DNA from: Pseudomonas baltica
GTDB lineage: Bacteria > Pseudomonadota > Gammaproteobacteria > Pseudomonadales > Pseudomonadaceae
Direction of reading: 5' to 3'
DNA: 64,000 bases
Assembly: GCF_014235765.1 (NCBI RefSeq)
Contig: NZ_JACMYH010000001.1
Span: 1,488,001-1,552,000 of the forward strand
The position numbers and the translations under genes are program-made. Each line of letters starts with the position of its first letter. Positions within the stretch are counted from its first letter, which is position 1. The notes beneath the pieces were generated by a model that was given only the letters and a program-made list of their open reading frames with translations, had not been told where the DNA came from and searched no databases. Shown in pieces: positions 1-8,642 of this stretch.

Positions 1-1
1 C

Positions 2-481
2 AACATCGAACCGGCCTTTGAACTGCTGGCCAAACTCAAGCCCAACCTGGCCGCCGTCGCCGCCAACCCCGGTCAACTGGCGTCGCTGTTCCAGCAAGGC
101 CAGATCGACATCAGCCCAGGCAACTTCAACGCCATCCAGATCCTCAAGGCCCGTGGCGTACCGGTGGAATGGGTGGCGCCCAAGGAAGGCGCGATCGCGT
201 TCAAGACCAGTATCCATATCGTCAAGAACTCACCGAATCGCGATCTGGCTTTCGCCTTGATCGAGGCGTCGATGTCGCCCCAGGTGCAATCGCAGCTGAT
301 GGAAGCGCCGTACCTGGTAGTGCCGACCAACATGCAGGTGAAGATGTCTGGCGAGATAGCCGAATCACTGGCCAAGGATCAGGCAGAAATGAAGTCGCGG
401 TTTCGCTTTCAGGACTGGAAGGTGATCAATCCGAACCGGGCGGCCTGGATCGAGCGCTTCAACAAGGACATCCAGGTCTGA
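2..481 (+). CDS. ABC transporter periplasmic substrate-binding protein, C-terminal part (polyamine/thiamine-type family)
   Basis: Only the last 159 residues are in the window; the start and any signal peptide lie upstream. The visible part is the C-terminal lobe of a type 2 periplasmic binding protein, with the stretch SPGNFNAI and a later helix listing residues lost or kept on binding (NSPNRDLAFALIEASMS). It is 44 bases ahead of two permease genes in the same direction, so it should be the ligand-binding subunit of that importer. The two permeases are of the spermidine/putrescine PotB/PotC type, which suggests a small organic cation or related ligand, but nothing visible fixes the substrate. 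No ATPase gene follows in the window, so it must lie upstream of the window or elsewhere. Confidence 0.8.
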   Translation, partial: NIEPAFELLAKLKPNLAAVAANPGQLASLFQQGQIDISPGNFNAIQILKARGVPVEWVAPKEGAIAFKTSIHIVKNSPNRDLAFALIEASMSPQVQSQLMEAPYLVVPTNMQVKMSGEIAESLAKDQAEMKSRFRFQDWKVINPNRAAWIERFNKDIQV

Positions 482-525
482 GCCATGCCTGAAGCCATCC
501 CTTCCCGCTGTAAGGAGTGCGGCAC

Positions 526-1383
526 GTGAGCGCCCGAAACCATGACGTCACCGTGTACAGCCTGCGCTACGGCCTGCCGTTGGCAGCATTCTTCGTGCTG
601 TTCTTCATCACGCCGCTGTTGTTGCTGGTGCTGGTCAGCCTGCACGACGACACCGCCGTCAGCGTCTGGGGCGTGGCGCAATACGTGAAGATCTTCGGCG
701 AAGGCCTGGCCCTGCGCGTGCTTGGCGATACCTTGTGGCTCGGCGTGCAGGTTACCGTGCTGTGCCTGGCCCTGGGCTACGCTCTGGCCTGGGCCTACGT
801 GCGCAGTTCGCCGACCACCCAGAAGGTGCTGATGATGATCATCGTCATGCCCCTGCTGACCAGCGTGGTGGTGCGCACCTTCGCCTGGGTAGTGATCCTC
901 GGGCGCCAGGGCATCGTCAACGAACTGCTGCTGGGCTGGGCATGGATCGACAAGCCACTGCGCCTGCTCTACTCCCGCGAAGGATTGATCTGGGCCCTGG
1001 CCAATGTGCAGTTGCCGCTGATGACCCTGCCCCTGATCACTACCTTGCAACGCCTGGAAAGCAATCTGGAGGATGCCTCCGCCGCCTTGGGCGCCAATGC
1101 CTGGCGCACCTTCCGGCGGATCACCGTGCCGCTGTCGCTACCGGGCATCATCGCTGGCAGCCTGCTGACCTTCTCGGCAACCATCACCGCCTTCATCACG
1201 CAGTCTCTGGTAGGTGGCGGGCAGATGCTGTTCATGCCGATGTACATCTACCAGCAGGCGTCGGCCCTGCAGAACTGGCCATACGCTGCAGCCATCTCGC
1301 TGGTGTTCCTGGTGGCCGTGATCGGCTGCGTGACGCTGTTGAGCTATTTGGGCCGCCTCAGCAAGGGGTACGCGACCACATGA
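526..1383 (+). CDS. ABC transporter permease, PotB-like
   Basis: A 285-residue inner-membrane permease of the binding-protein-dependent importer family. A first hydrophobic segment follows the short N-terminus (residues about 12-35), and further membrane segments are spread through the protein. The cytoplasmic EAA loop that docks on the ATPase is clear near residues 180-205 (EDASAALGANAWRTFRRI). I chose the GTG at 526 because AAGGAG ends 8 bases before it; the in-frame GTG at 517 overlaps that ribosome site. Its stop overlaps the start of the next permease by 4 bases, so the two are translationally coupled and probably form the heterodimeric channel for the upstream binding protein. Confidence 0.88.
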   Translation: MSARNHDVTVYSLRYGLPLAAFFVLFFITPLLLLVLVSLHDDTAVSVWGVAQYVKIFGEGLALRVLGDTLWLGVQVTVLCLALGYALAWAYVRSSPTTQKVLMMIIVMPLLTSVVVRTFAWVVILGRQGIVNELLLGWAWIDKPLRLLYSREGLIWALANVQLPLMTLPLITTLQRLESNLEDASAALGANAWRTFRRITVPLSLPGIIAGSLLTFSATITAFITQSLVGGGQMLFMPMYIYQQASALQNWPYAAAISLVFLVAVIGCVTLLSYLGRLSKGYATT

Positions 1384-2198
1384 GCATGGGACGTCGAAAC
1401 GACCTGTCGGACATCGCCCTCAAGGGCATCCTCTATCTGGTGGCCTGGGCCGCCCTTATCCTGTTGCTGGCACCGACGCTGATCGTGCTGATCGTCTCGT
1501 TCACCGACAGCTACTCGCTGCGCTTTCCGCCTCAGGGCTTCTCGACACGCTGGTATGTCGCCCTGCTCAAGGCGTTCACCCTGCATTTCGCGGCGTGGAA
1601 CAGCTTTCTGGTGGCGTCGATGACCACGCTTTTGTGTGTGGTCATGGGCACTGCCGCCTCGCTGGCCATCGCCCGTTCCACGAGCAAGACAGCGCGCTGC
1701 CTCGATGCGCTGTTCATGTCACCGTTGATTCTGCCGGGGCTGGCGTTCGGCCTGTCGGCATTGATCTTTTTCAGCGAGCTGGGCGTGCCGGTATCGATGA
1801 CGACGCTAGTGATCGGTCACACCGTGGTCTGCGTACCCTACGTCATCCGTACCACCTCTTCGGCGCTGATGCAGTTGCCGCCGGCGCTGCTGGAAAGCGC
1901 TGCCAGCCTGGGTGCTTCGAGAGCGCACGCGTTGCGGCGTATTACCTTGCCGCTGATTGCGCCAGGCATCGCGGCCGGGGCATTCATTGCGTTCATGTCG
2001 TCGTTCGATAACACTGCCGTCTCGCTGTTCCTGCGCGATGCACGCACCGACATGCTGCCGATCCGCATGTGGCAGGACCTGGAGAGCAAACTGGACGTCA
2101 CCATTGCCGCTCTGTCCAGCGTGCTGGTCATTGTCACCCTGGTGATGATGGTAGTGATGGAAAAATTGACCGGCATCAGTCGGCGCATCCGCGGCTGA
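1380..2198 (+). CDS. ABC transporter permease, PotC-like
   Basis: A 272-residue inner-membrane permease, second half of the channel with the overlapping upstream gene (ATGA overlap). The N-terminus has a strong membrane segment (GILYLVAWAALILLLAPT), and the EAA loop reads ESAASLGASRAHALRRI near residues 175-200. The family is the PotC side of spermidine/putrescine-type importers. The GntR gene starts 30 bases after the stop and may belong to the same transcript. The partner ATPase is not in the window. Confidence 0.88.
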   Translation: MSMGRRNDLSDIALKGILYLVAWAALILLLAPTLIVLIVSFTDSYSLRFPPQGFSTRWYVALLKAFTLHFAAWNSFLVASMTTLLCVVMGTAASLAIARSTSKTARCLDALFMSPLILPGLAFGLSALIFFSELGVPVSMTTLVIGHTVVCVPYVIRTTSSALMQLPPALLESAASLGASRAHALRRITLPLIAPGIAAGAFIAFMSSFDNTAVSLFLRDARTDMLPIRMWQDLESKLDVTIAALSSVLVIVTLVMMVVMEKLTGISRRIRG

Positions 2199-2228
2199 CC
2201 GCGGGCAAGGGTACGTCAGGAAACGGAT

Positions 2229-2906
2229 ATGGATCTGAACACACCACAGGATGCCGATGGCATCGCCGAACACATTACCATCGCCATCATGGAGCACCGC
2301 CTGCCGCCGGGTATCAAGCTGGCCGAGGAGAAACTTGCGATCGCGTTTGGCGTGGGCCGCAACAAGATTCGCCAGGCGCTCATGGCGCTGGCCAAGGAAG
2401 GCTTGGTCAAGCTGCACCCCAACCGAGGCGCGTTCGTCACCAGCCCCACCGTGCAGGAAACCCGTGACCTGTTCGCCACCCGCCGGTTGCTTGAACCGGA
2501 GATCATTCGCAATGTCATCCACCGCTCGACCAAGGCCCAGCGCAAGCCTTTACATGCCCACCTGAAAAAGGAGGCCCTGGCGCGCAAGAACCAGGATCGG
2601 CGCGCCTTGATCAAGCTGTCCGGGGATTTCCACAGCCTGCTGGCCGAGATCGGTGGCAACAGCTTCATCACTCGCATCATGCGCCAGCTGTGTCCGGTGA
2701 CGTCGCTGATGCACGCGCTCTACGACGGTCCGCAGATGCATGCCTGCCCCGAGGACGAACACAGCGCGATCGTCGCCGCCATCGAAGCCCAGGACGAAAA
2801 ACGTGCCATTGCCCTGATGCTGCATCACCTCGCCCACGTGGAAAGCGTGCTGGACCTGAGCCAGGAACAGCACAGCGCGATCAGGTGGGAGAGTGTCTTC
2901 GGGTAA
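2229..2906 (+). CDS. GntR-family transcriptional regulator (FCD/FadR subfamily)
   Basis: A 225-residue regulator. Residues about 10-75 form a winged helix-turn-helix typical of GntR proteins (KLAEEKLAIAFGVGRNKIRQ followed by the wing LHPNRGAFV). The rest is an all-helical FCD ligand domain with the usual Asp/His positions that hold a metal in this family (DFHSLL, and the late histidines in MLHHLAHVE). It lies just downstream of the two permeases in the same direction and is convergent with the deacetylase gene 13 bases away. By family precedent it most likely represses the importer genes and is released by a carboxylate-type metabolite; the ligand is unknown. Confidence 0.87.
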   Translation: MDLNTPQDADGIAEHITIAIMEHRLPPGIKLAEEKLAIAFGVGRNKIRQALMALAKEGLVKLHPNRGAFVTSPTVQETRDLFATRRLLEPEIIRNVIHRSTKAQRKPLHAHLKKEALARKNQDRRALIKLSGDFHSLLAEIGGNSFITRIMRQLCPVTSLMHALYDGPQMHACPEDEHSAIVAAIEAQDEKRAIALMLHHLAHVESVLDLSQEQHSAIRWESVFG

Positions 2907-2918
2907 AGAGAGCCGCTT

Positions 2919-3827
2919 TCACACTGCGGCAGCGTCACGCTCCAGCCACGCCTGGGCGATCTGCTCGCGAGTGGCGAACCACACGCCTTCGTGGCCCTGT
3001 GCGTACTCGATGAACTTCTGCAAGGCGCGTATCCGGCCCGGGCGTCCGACCATGCGCGGGTGCAGGCCGACGGACATCATGCGCAGGCCGTCTGCAGATT
3101 CTTCGTGCAGCACCTCGAAGCTTTCCTTCATGTACTCGAGAAAGTCGGAAGCCTGGGACAAGCCCGGCGAATTCCAGTAGCGGAAATCATTGACGTCACT
3201 GGTGTACGGCACCACCAGGCGGCGTTTGCCTTCGACGTCGACGAAGTACGGCACGTCATCGTTGTAGGCATCGGAGTCATAGAGGAAACCGCCCTCCTCG
3301 GCCACCAGGCGACGGGTGCGCACGCTGGCGCCATAGCGGCAGTACCAGCCTACCGGGCGCTTGCCGCAGGTGCGCTGGAAGGACTCGATGGCCAGGCGAA
3401 TGTGCTCGCGCTCCTGCTCCTCGGTGAGGCGGAACACTTCCTCCCAACGGTAGCCATGGCTGCATACTTCATGGCCCAGCTCGACCGCCGCGCGCGCCAC
3501 GTCGGGGTTCTGCTCGAAGGCCACCGCGCAGGCATGAAACGTGGCCGGCACGTTGGCCTTCTGCAGAATCTGCAGGATGCGCCAGATACCGACCCGCGAG
3601 CCGTATTCGTACATCGATTCCATGGCCAGGTTGCGTACGCCATCGGGAAACTGATAGCTGCCCCACTCGGTCATGCTTTCCTGATCGGGATCGCCCATGG
3701 CCAGGGACCGTTCGGAGCCTTCCTCGTAGTTGATGACCAGGCTGATCGCCAGCCGGGCGCCATTGGGCCAGGTACCCTGGGGACGTTGCTGGCCATAGCC
3801 GACCAGATCTCTTAGGGGTGATGTCAC
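2919..3827 (-). CDS. PuuE-type polysaccharide deacetylase-fold hydrolase (allantoinase-like)
   Basis: About 302 residues, of the NodB/polysaccharide-deacetylase fold in its PuuE (cofactor-independent allantoinase) branch: RDLVGYGQQ at the N-terminus, INYEEGSE, a late ELGHEVCSHGYRW motif and LHPRMVGRPGR near the C-terminus. In the family these carry the acid and metal or substrate histidines. I start at the GTG at 3827, which has GGAGAG 9 bases upstream; a TTG at 3854 would add nine residues. It is the last gene of a minus-strand operon with an RpiR regulator, a PLP enzyme and an amino-acid importer. No uricase or other purine genes are near, so true allantoinase activity is doubtful; hydrolysis of an amide or imide in another nitrogen compound is likelier. 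Confidence 0.75.
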   Translation of the reverse strand: MTSPLRDLVGYGQQRPQGTWPNGARLAISLVINYEEGSERSLAMGDPDQESMTEWGSYQFPDGVRNLAMESMYEYGSRVGIWRILQILQKANVPATFHACAVAFEQNPDVARAAVELGHEVCSHGYRWEEVFRLTEEQEREHIRLAIESFQRTCGKRPVGWYCRYGASVRTRRLVAEEGGFLYDSDAYNDDVPYFVDVEGKRRLVVPYTSDVNDFRYWNSPGLSQASDFLEYMKESFEVLHEESADGLRMMSVGLHPRMVGRPGRIRALQKFIEYAQGHEGVWFATREQIAQAWLERDAAAV

Positions 3828-3872
3828 GGTACGGCTCTCCAGCAGGTTGGGCAAAATGCCGGGCCTGGGGCC

Positions 3873-4745
3873 TCAGCAGTCGATATCTTTCAAAGCGTCG
3901 TGGTCGATGCCGCCAAAGGTTTCACCTGCGGCGAAGGCCAGGCCCATGGCCAGTGTCTGGGCCACGCAGAACGCGGCGGTCAACGAGCGAAAGCCAAGCA
4001 GTTCGGCGTCGTCGACTTCGATCATCACCGAAGCGCATTGGCCGATGGGGCTGAGCAAGCTGTCGGTGATGGCAACGATCGGCGTACCGGCCGCCACCGC
4101 CTGGGTGCAGGCGTCGATGGTTTCCTGGGAATAAGGAGGGAAGCTCACCGCCACCAGCACGTCGTCACCGTGCAGTGCGCCGACCTGCTCGCGCAGGCTG
4201 CCGCCCAGGCCGCTGATGTGTACGGCGCGCCGGCCGACACGGCTCAGGGCATAGCTGAGGTAGGCAGCCATCGGAAACGAACGGCGCATGCCCACCACGA
4301 ACGTGGTGCGCGCCTGTTGCAGCAAGCCGATGGCCTGTTCCAGCGCCTGCACCTGCTGCCCTTCGGCAAGGTGTTCGAGGGAGACGATGTTGGCCCGGCT
4401 GAAGGCGCCGAGCATGGCGCCCACATCGGTCGGGTCGTCGAGCAACTGTTCGCCTCGATAGTGGCGAATACGTTCCTTGAAGCTGCCCTGCCCGGCTTTC
4501 TCCAGCGGCGCCTTGCACACCCGCTGCAGGTCGCTGAAACCGCCAAAGCCCAAGGCCTGGGCCAGACGAATGAACGCCGAAGCGGGGATCTGCGAACGCG
4601 CGGCCAGGGCCGCGACCGTGTTGAGCGCTACATCATGGGGGTGCTCGATCACGTACTGGGCGGCATCGCGCATGCGCGCAGTGAGTTTGTCCTGCCCCAC
4701 CGCAATAGCGCTGCGCAGTTCTTCAAGGGTGTGCGGTAATGGCAT
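3873..4745 (-). CDS. MurR/RpiR-family transcriptional regulator with SIS domain
   Basis: A 290-residue regulator. Residues about 1-80 are the RpiR helix-turn-helix (VAALAARSQIPASAFIRLAQALG), and residues about 125-265 form a sugar-isomerase (SIS) domain (TFVVGMRRSFPMAAYLSYALS, VAVSFPPYSQETIDA, ITDSLLSPIG). SIS domains in this family usually sense phosphosugars, but relatives beside amino-acid catabolic genes exist, and the operon here is of that kind. It sits 21 bases after the PLP-enzyme gene and 45 before the deacetylase start. A 16-bp palindrome in front of the operon (8392-8407) is a candidate operator. Confidence 0.87.
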   Translation of the reverse strand: MPLPHTLEELRSAIAVGQDKLTARMRDAAQYVIEHPHDVALNTVAALAARSQIPASAFIRLAQALGFGGFSDLQRVCKAPLEKAGQGSFKERIRHYRGEQLLDDPTDVGAMLGAFSRANIVSLEHLAEGQQVQALEQAIGLLQQARTTFVVGMRRSFPMAAYLSYALSRVGRRAVHISGLGGSLREQVGALHGDDVLVAVSFPPYSQETIDACTQAVAAGTPIVAITDSLLSPIGQCASVMIEVDDAELLGFRSLTAAFCVAQTLAMGLAFAAGETFGGIDHDALKDIDC

Positions 4746-4766
4746 GGTTCAGTGGCTCGATGGCGG

Positions 4767-6014
4767 TCAGCTGGGACGCAGGTCTGCGATGGCTCGGGCC
4801 AGGCATTCCACCAGCCGCGTCATTTCATCGACGGTGTTGTAGTGCGCAATGGAAACGCGTACCACCCCTCCCTGAGGTGCCAGGCCCAGTTCTTCGATCA
4901 AGTGACGGGCATAGAAGTCACCAAAACGAATGCCGATGCGTGCCGCGTCCACCTGTCGCACGATGGCCTCGGACTGCACGCCCTCGACGACGAAGCTGAT
5001 GGTCGGTACCCGGTCGCCCGCGGTCACCCGTGGTTTGCCGATGATGCGTACGCCGTCGGCCTCGCGCAGATAGCCCAGGAGAATCTCGGCCAGGAGGTTT
5101 TCCTGCACCTCGAACGCATCGAAGGCCGCCTGCATGATCTGCCGCTCGCTGCCTGCGGTGCCCAGGCGCCGGCCGATGTCCAGCAGGTAGTCACTGATGC
5201 CCATGCAACCGTAGGACAGTTCGTAGTTGACGTTGCCCGGCTGCAGCTTGTACGGCAGCACGTCCTGGCCGATGAAGAAATGGTTGAGGCTGGGCAGTTC
5301 CAGCAGCAGTTCGCGCTTGCCCCACAGCACCGCGAAATGCGGGCCGAACACTTTGTAGAAGCTGAACACGTAATAGTCGGCGCCGCTGGCCTGCACATCG
5401 ACCAGACGGTGCGGTGCGTACGCCACCGCGTCCACCACCAGCTTGGCACCGCAGGCGTGCACGCGCTCGGCGACCTGCGCGACCGGGTTGACGCTGCCCA
5501 GAATGTTCGACGCGTGGGTCATCGCCACGTAACGCGTGCGCGGCCCGAGAAGTTGCTCGAGGTCGCGCAGCTCCAGCTCCAGGCTCGACGGATCCACCGA
5601 CCATACGCGCAGGGTGGCCCCGCGCTCTTGGCACAGGCGCTGCCAGGGGCCGATGTTGGCTTCGTGGTCGCTGTGCGTGACGATGATCTCGTCGCCCGCG
5701 CTGATCGACGGCGCAATCGCCCGAGCCAGCAGCTGCAGCAACAAGGTGGTCGAACCGGCCATCACACACTCTTCAGAGTGGCGGGCGTTGATCAGCTGGG
5801 CCACCGAGGCGCGTGCTTCCAGCACTTTCTCACCGGCCTTGACCGATGGCGCGTACGAGGCGCCCAGTTGCACCGCGTGGTTGAGCAGGTACTCGGTGAT
5901 GCGCTCGGCCACCGGCTTGAGCACCGCCGAGCCGCCGGCGTTGTCCAGGTAGCCGTAGCCGTCGGCGAGTGCGGGAAATTGGCGACGGACGTAGTCGATA
6001 TCGAGGGCAGTCAA
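4767..6014 (-). CDS. Class V aminotransferase-fold PLP enzyme (cysteine desulfurase-like)
   Basis: A 415-residue fold-type I PLP enzyme of the NifS/Csd-like class V group. Visible landmarks are the cofactor-binding GSTTLLLQ (about 87-94), SDHEAN with the ring-stacking histidine (about 115-120), the Asp in VVDAVAYAPH (about 215), and the Schiff-base lysine in SFYKVFGPH (about 240). The start is a TTG with GGGAG upstream. It differs from housekeeping IscS/SufS, has no Fe-S assembly genes around it, and is embedded between an amino-acid importer and an RpiR regulator. A catabolic lyase or aminotransferase acting on the imported compound is therefore likelier than sulfur transfer for cluster building. 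Confidence 0.8.
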   Translation of the reverse strand: MTALDIDYVRRQFPALADGYGYLDNAGGSAVLKPVAERITEYLLNHAVQLGASYAPSVKAGEKVLEARASVAQLINARHSEECVMAGSTTLLLQLLARAIAPSISAGDEIIVTHSDHEANIGPWQRLCQERGATLRVWSVDPSSLELELRDLEQLLGPRTRYVAMTHASNILGSVNPVAQVAERVHACGAKLVVDAVAYAPHRLVDVQASGADYYVFSFYKVFGPHFAVLWGKRELLLELPSLNHFFIGQDVLPYKLQPGNVNYELSYGCMGISDYLLDIGRRLGTAGSERQIMQAAFDAFEVQENLLAEILLGYLREADGVRIIGKPRVTAGDRVPTISFVVEGVQSEAIVRQVDAARIGIRFGDFYARHLIEELGLAPQGGVVRVSIAHYNTVDEMTRLVECLARAIADLRPS

Positions 6015-6051
6015 AGTGAGTCTCCCGTTTGCTTGTTAGGGGTAGAGCCTG

Positions 6052-6786
6052 TCAGTGGTGCAGGATGGCCTGCAGGAATGCCTGGGTACGGGGTTCCTGG
6101 GGCGCGGTGAAGAAGGCCTGGGGATGGTTCTGTTCGATGATGCGCCCGGTTTCCATGAAGATCACCCGGTCGGCGACCTTGCGCGCGAAGCCCATCTCGT
6201 GGGTCACCACGATCATAGTCACCCCGGAACGGGCAAGGTTCTGCATCACGTCGAGCACTTCGCCGACCATTTCCGGGTCCAGCGCCGAGGTCGGCTCGTC
6301 GAACAGGATCACCCGTGGCTCCATGGCCATGGTCCGGGCGATCGCGACCCGTTGCTGCTGACCCCCGGACAGTTGGCTGGGGTACTTGTCGGCATGCGCG
6401 GACATGCCGACCTTTTCCAGCAACAGCCGCGCGCGCTCCTGGGCATCACGTCGGTTCATGCCGCGCACGCGCACCGGCGCCAGGGCCACGTTGGCGAGCA
6501 CGGTGAGGTGGGGGTAGAGATTGAAGTTCTGAAACACCATGCCCACTTCGCAGCGGATGCCGGCAAGCTTGGGGCCGGTTTCCACGCGCTGCCCGGACAC
6601 CCGGATGTCGCCACCCTGGTAGGGCTCGAGCAGGTTGATGCAGCGAATCAGGGTGGACTTGCCCGACCCCGAAGGCCCCAGGATCACCACCACTTCGCCC
6701 TGGGCGACAGTCAGGTTGATGTCGCTGAGGGCCTGGAATGGCCCGTAGAACTTGTCCAGTCGTTCGATTTCGATGACGTTGCTCAT
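6052..6786 (-). CDS. Amino-acid ABC transporter ATP-binding protein
   Basis: A 244-residue ATPase of the polar amino-acid importer family (GlnQ/HisP type). It shows Walker [10 protein letters not shown] (about 36-44), the signature [14 protein letters not shown] (about 140), Walker B with [14 protein letters not shown], and the switch histidine in [10 protein letters not shown]. The start ATG overlaps the permease stop by 4 bases. It would power uptake through the neighbouring single permease gene, which works as a homodimer in such three-gene systems. Confidence 0.93.
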   Translation of the reverse strand: MSNVIEIERLDKFYGPFQALSDINLTVAQGEVVVILGPSGSGKSTLIRCINLLEPYQGGDIRVSGQRVETGPKLAGIRCEVGMVFQNFNLYPHLTVLANVALAPVRVRGMNRRDAQERARLLLEKVGMSAHADKYPSQLSGGQQQRVAIARTMAMEPRVILFDEPTSALDPEMVGEVLDVMQNLARSGVTMIVVTHEMGFARKVADRVIFMETGRIIEQNHPQAFFTAPQEPRTQAFLQAILHH

Positions 6787-7460
6787 GCGCGCTTGCCTCC
6801 GCTGCCGTTGCGACGCTCTACCCAGCTGACCAACTGCACCAGTGGCAGCAGCAACAGGAGGTACATGATCGCCGCCCCCACCAGCGGCGTTGGATTGGCC
6901 GACAGCGCCTGGGCCTGGGTGGCCTGCTTGAGCAGGTCGGGCATGGCGACCACTGACGCCAGTGCCGTGTCCTTCATGACGTTGATGCAGTTGCTGGTCA
7001 TGGGCGGCAAGACGATGCGCATGGCCTGGGGCAGGATCACGTCGCGCATGGTGTTGAAGAAGCTCATGCCCTGGGAAGCCGCCGCTTCGAACTGACCCTT
7101 GGGGATAGCCTCGATGCCGGAACGGAAGATCTCCGCCGAATAGGCGCACGACACCAGGGACAGCGCGGCCGTGGCAGCAGCGAAGGACGACAGGCGAATG
7201 CCGACGAAGGGCAAGGCGTAGTAGATCAACACCAGCAGGACCAGCAGCGGTATGGACCGCAGCACATCGATGTACACCCGTGCCAGCCAGCGCACGGGGG
7301 TGTAGCCGTACAATCTGAGCATGGCCAGCAGCAGACCGCCGGCCAGGCCCAGCACGATACTCACCACGCCGAGCAATATGGTCACGCCAAGGCCGCGCAG
7401 CATCAAAGGCAGCGCGTCGACGAACACGTCCCAGTTGAAGAAAGTCTGTAGCAACTCCAT
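6783..7460 (-). CDS. Amino-acid ABC transporter permease
   Basis: A 225-residue inner-membrane permease of the His/Glu/Gln/Arg family. The N-terminus reads [22 protein letters not shown], the family's common entry helix, and a conserved cytoplasmic coupling loop is seen near residues 125-160 ([20 protein letters not shown]). It has a 4-base overlap with the ATPase and lies 51 bases after the binding-protein gene. Only one permease is present, so it should act as a homodimer. Confidence 0.92.
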   Translation of the reverse strand: MELLQTFFNWDVFVDALPLMLRGLGVTILLGVVSIVLGLAGGLLLAMLRLYGYTPVRWLARVYIDVLRSIPLLVLLVLIYYALPFVGIRLSSFAAATAALSLVSCAYSAEIFRSGIEAIPKGQFEAAASQGMSFFNTMRDVILPQAMRIVLPPMTSNCINVMKDTALASVVAMPDLLKQATQAQALSANPTPLVGAAIMYLLLLLPLVQLVSWVERRNGSGGKRA

Positions 7461-7511
7461 GAACGGTTACCTTGGTCGTGGGCCGGTAGCGGGCGGGCCG
7501 AAGCGCGGTGC

Positions 7512-8288
7512 TTATTGCGGAACGTCGACGACTTTCACGGTGCTGGAGTCGTCTGCGGCGGCCGCACCGAACCACTTCTTGTGCAGGTCGGCGATCACGC
7601 CGTCTTTTTTCATCTCGCTGATGATCGTGTTCACTCGCGCGCCTTCGGCCCAGCCCTTGGCGTGCATCAGCGAGTATTTCTCGCCGGTGGGAATGCGCGC
7701 GACCACGGCATACTGTGGCTTGTCCTTGATGTAATAGAGCACGGCCGGAATGTCGCTGATGTAGCCATCCATGCGCCCGGACGCCAGGTCGAGCATGGCC
7801 GGCGACAGCCCTTCGTAGCGCGAGATGTCCTTGAACTTGTACTCGCCCTGATGCTTGGCGGCCCACATGTCCCCGGTCGAACCGGTGTCGACGCCGACCA
7901 CTTTGCCGCTCATGTCATCCAGGCCCTTGATGCCGGACTTGGTCAGCACCGACAGCGACTGGTCGCTGTCGTAGTACGGCTGCGCGAACCCTACCGATTC
8001 CAGACGCTTGGGCGTGATGGTGATGGAAGAAATGGCGATGTCGGCGCGCTTGGACTGCACGGCGCTGAACAGGCCATTGAACGGGATGTTGACGAACTCC
8101 ACGGTCTTGCCGGCGCGCTTGGCGACTTCCTTCACCACGTCGACTTCAAAGCCGACGATGTCGCCCTTGGCGTCCTGGAACTCCCAGGGCACATTGCCCA
8201 CGTTGGCACCGACGGTCCAATCGGCAGCCAGTGCCGAGGCCGAAAACGCAGTGGCCACAGCCATGCTCAAAAGTAATTTCACGCTCAT
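7512..8288 (-). CDS. Amino-acid ABC transporter periplasmic substrate-binding protein
   Basis: A 258-residue binding protein of SBP family 3. Residues 1-21 are a signal peptide ending ASALA. The mature protein has the family pattern [16 protein letters not shown], then [26 protein letters not shown], then [11 protein letters not shown]. The Arg/Asp ligand clamp typical of alpha-amino-acid binders can be read in the ITPKRLE and [13 protein letters not shown] segments. It is the first gene of the six-gene minus-strand operon, with GGGGAG 7 bases before its ATG. The side-chain specificity cannot be told by eye. Confidence 0.9.
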   Translation of the reverse strand: MSVKLLLSMAVATAFSASALAADWTVGANVGNVPWEFQDAKGDIVGFEVDVVKEVAKRAGKTVEFVNIPFNGLFSAVQSKRADIAISSITITPKRLESVGFAQPYYDSDQSLSVLTKSGIKGLDDMSGKVVGVDTGSTGDMWAAKHQGEYKFKDISRYEGLSPAMLDLASGRMDGYISDIPAVLYYIKDKPQYAVVARIPTGEKYSLMHAKGWAEGARVNTIISEMKKDGVIADLHKKWFGAAAADDSSTVKVVDVPQ

Positions 8289-8391
8289 GTCCAGCTCCCC
8301 GATTCACGTCAGTGCCAATGGCGGCCTGGGTGCTTGCGCAGGCCTGTCGAGAACGAGACTAGGGCCAAGGATCAAATACTTCAAGAAATAA

Positions 8392-8407
8392 ATTTAATGA
8401 ATTAAAT
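8392..8407. promoter_or_regulatory. 16-bp AT palindrome, candidate operator of the 2919-8288 operon
   Basis: Arms ATTTAAT and ATTAAAT flank GA, in an AT-rich patch about 100 bases upstream of the binding-protein start, while the surrounding DNA is G+C-rich. RpiR-type regulators bind AT-rich inverted repeats, and one is encoded in this operon, so it is a reasonable target. The link is inference. Confidence 0.4.
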
Positions 8408-8540
8408 GCTCCACAGGAGGGCAGTACGTGCCCGCATTGGTGCATCTGGCAAACGCAGGAAGCGTACGGTATGGCGGCTGCCGGACGCAGCACACAGGCC
8501 AAGGGCGCACCTTGGCAGAGCATGTTCACCCCCCTCCCCC

Positions 8541-8630
8541 GTAGGAGCGGTCAGTGGCCGCGAAAGCCTCGATGCGGTCCACCTGCCCCACCGCGCCGGC
8601 CTTTTCGCGGGCAGAGCCCGCTCCCGCAGG
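8541..8630. repeat. REP-type palindromic pair
   Basis: GTAGGAGCGGTCAGTGGCCGCGAA is followed about 40 bases later by the inverted partial copy TTCGCGGGCAGAGCCCGCTCC. The two copies belong to related but not identical REP subfamilies. They fill the 353-base spacer between the importer operon and scpB, together with the palindrome at 8392; I see no gene there. Confidence 0.7.
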
Positions 8631-8642
8631 TCTACCTTGCAA

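Noticed and set aside
4752..6110. 452-codon plus-strand frame opposite the class V PLP enzyme
   Set aside because: Antisense to a complete PLP enzyme with lysine and histidine motifs; composition is shadow-like.
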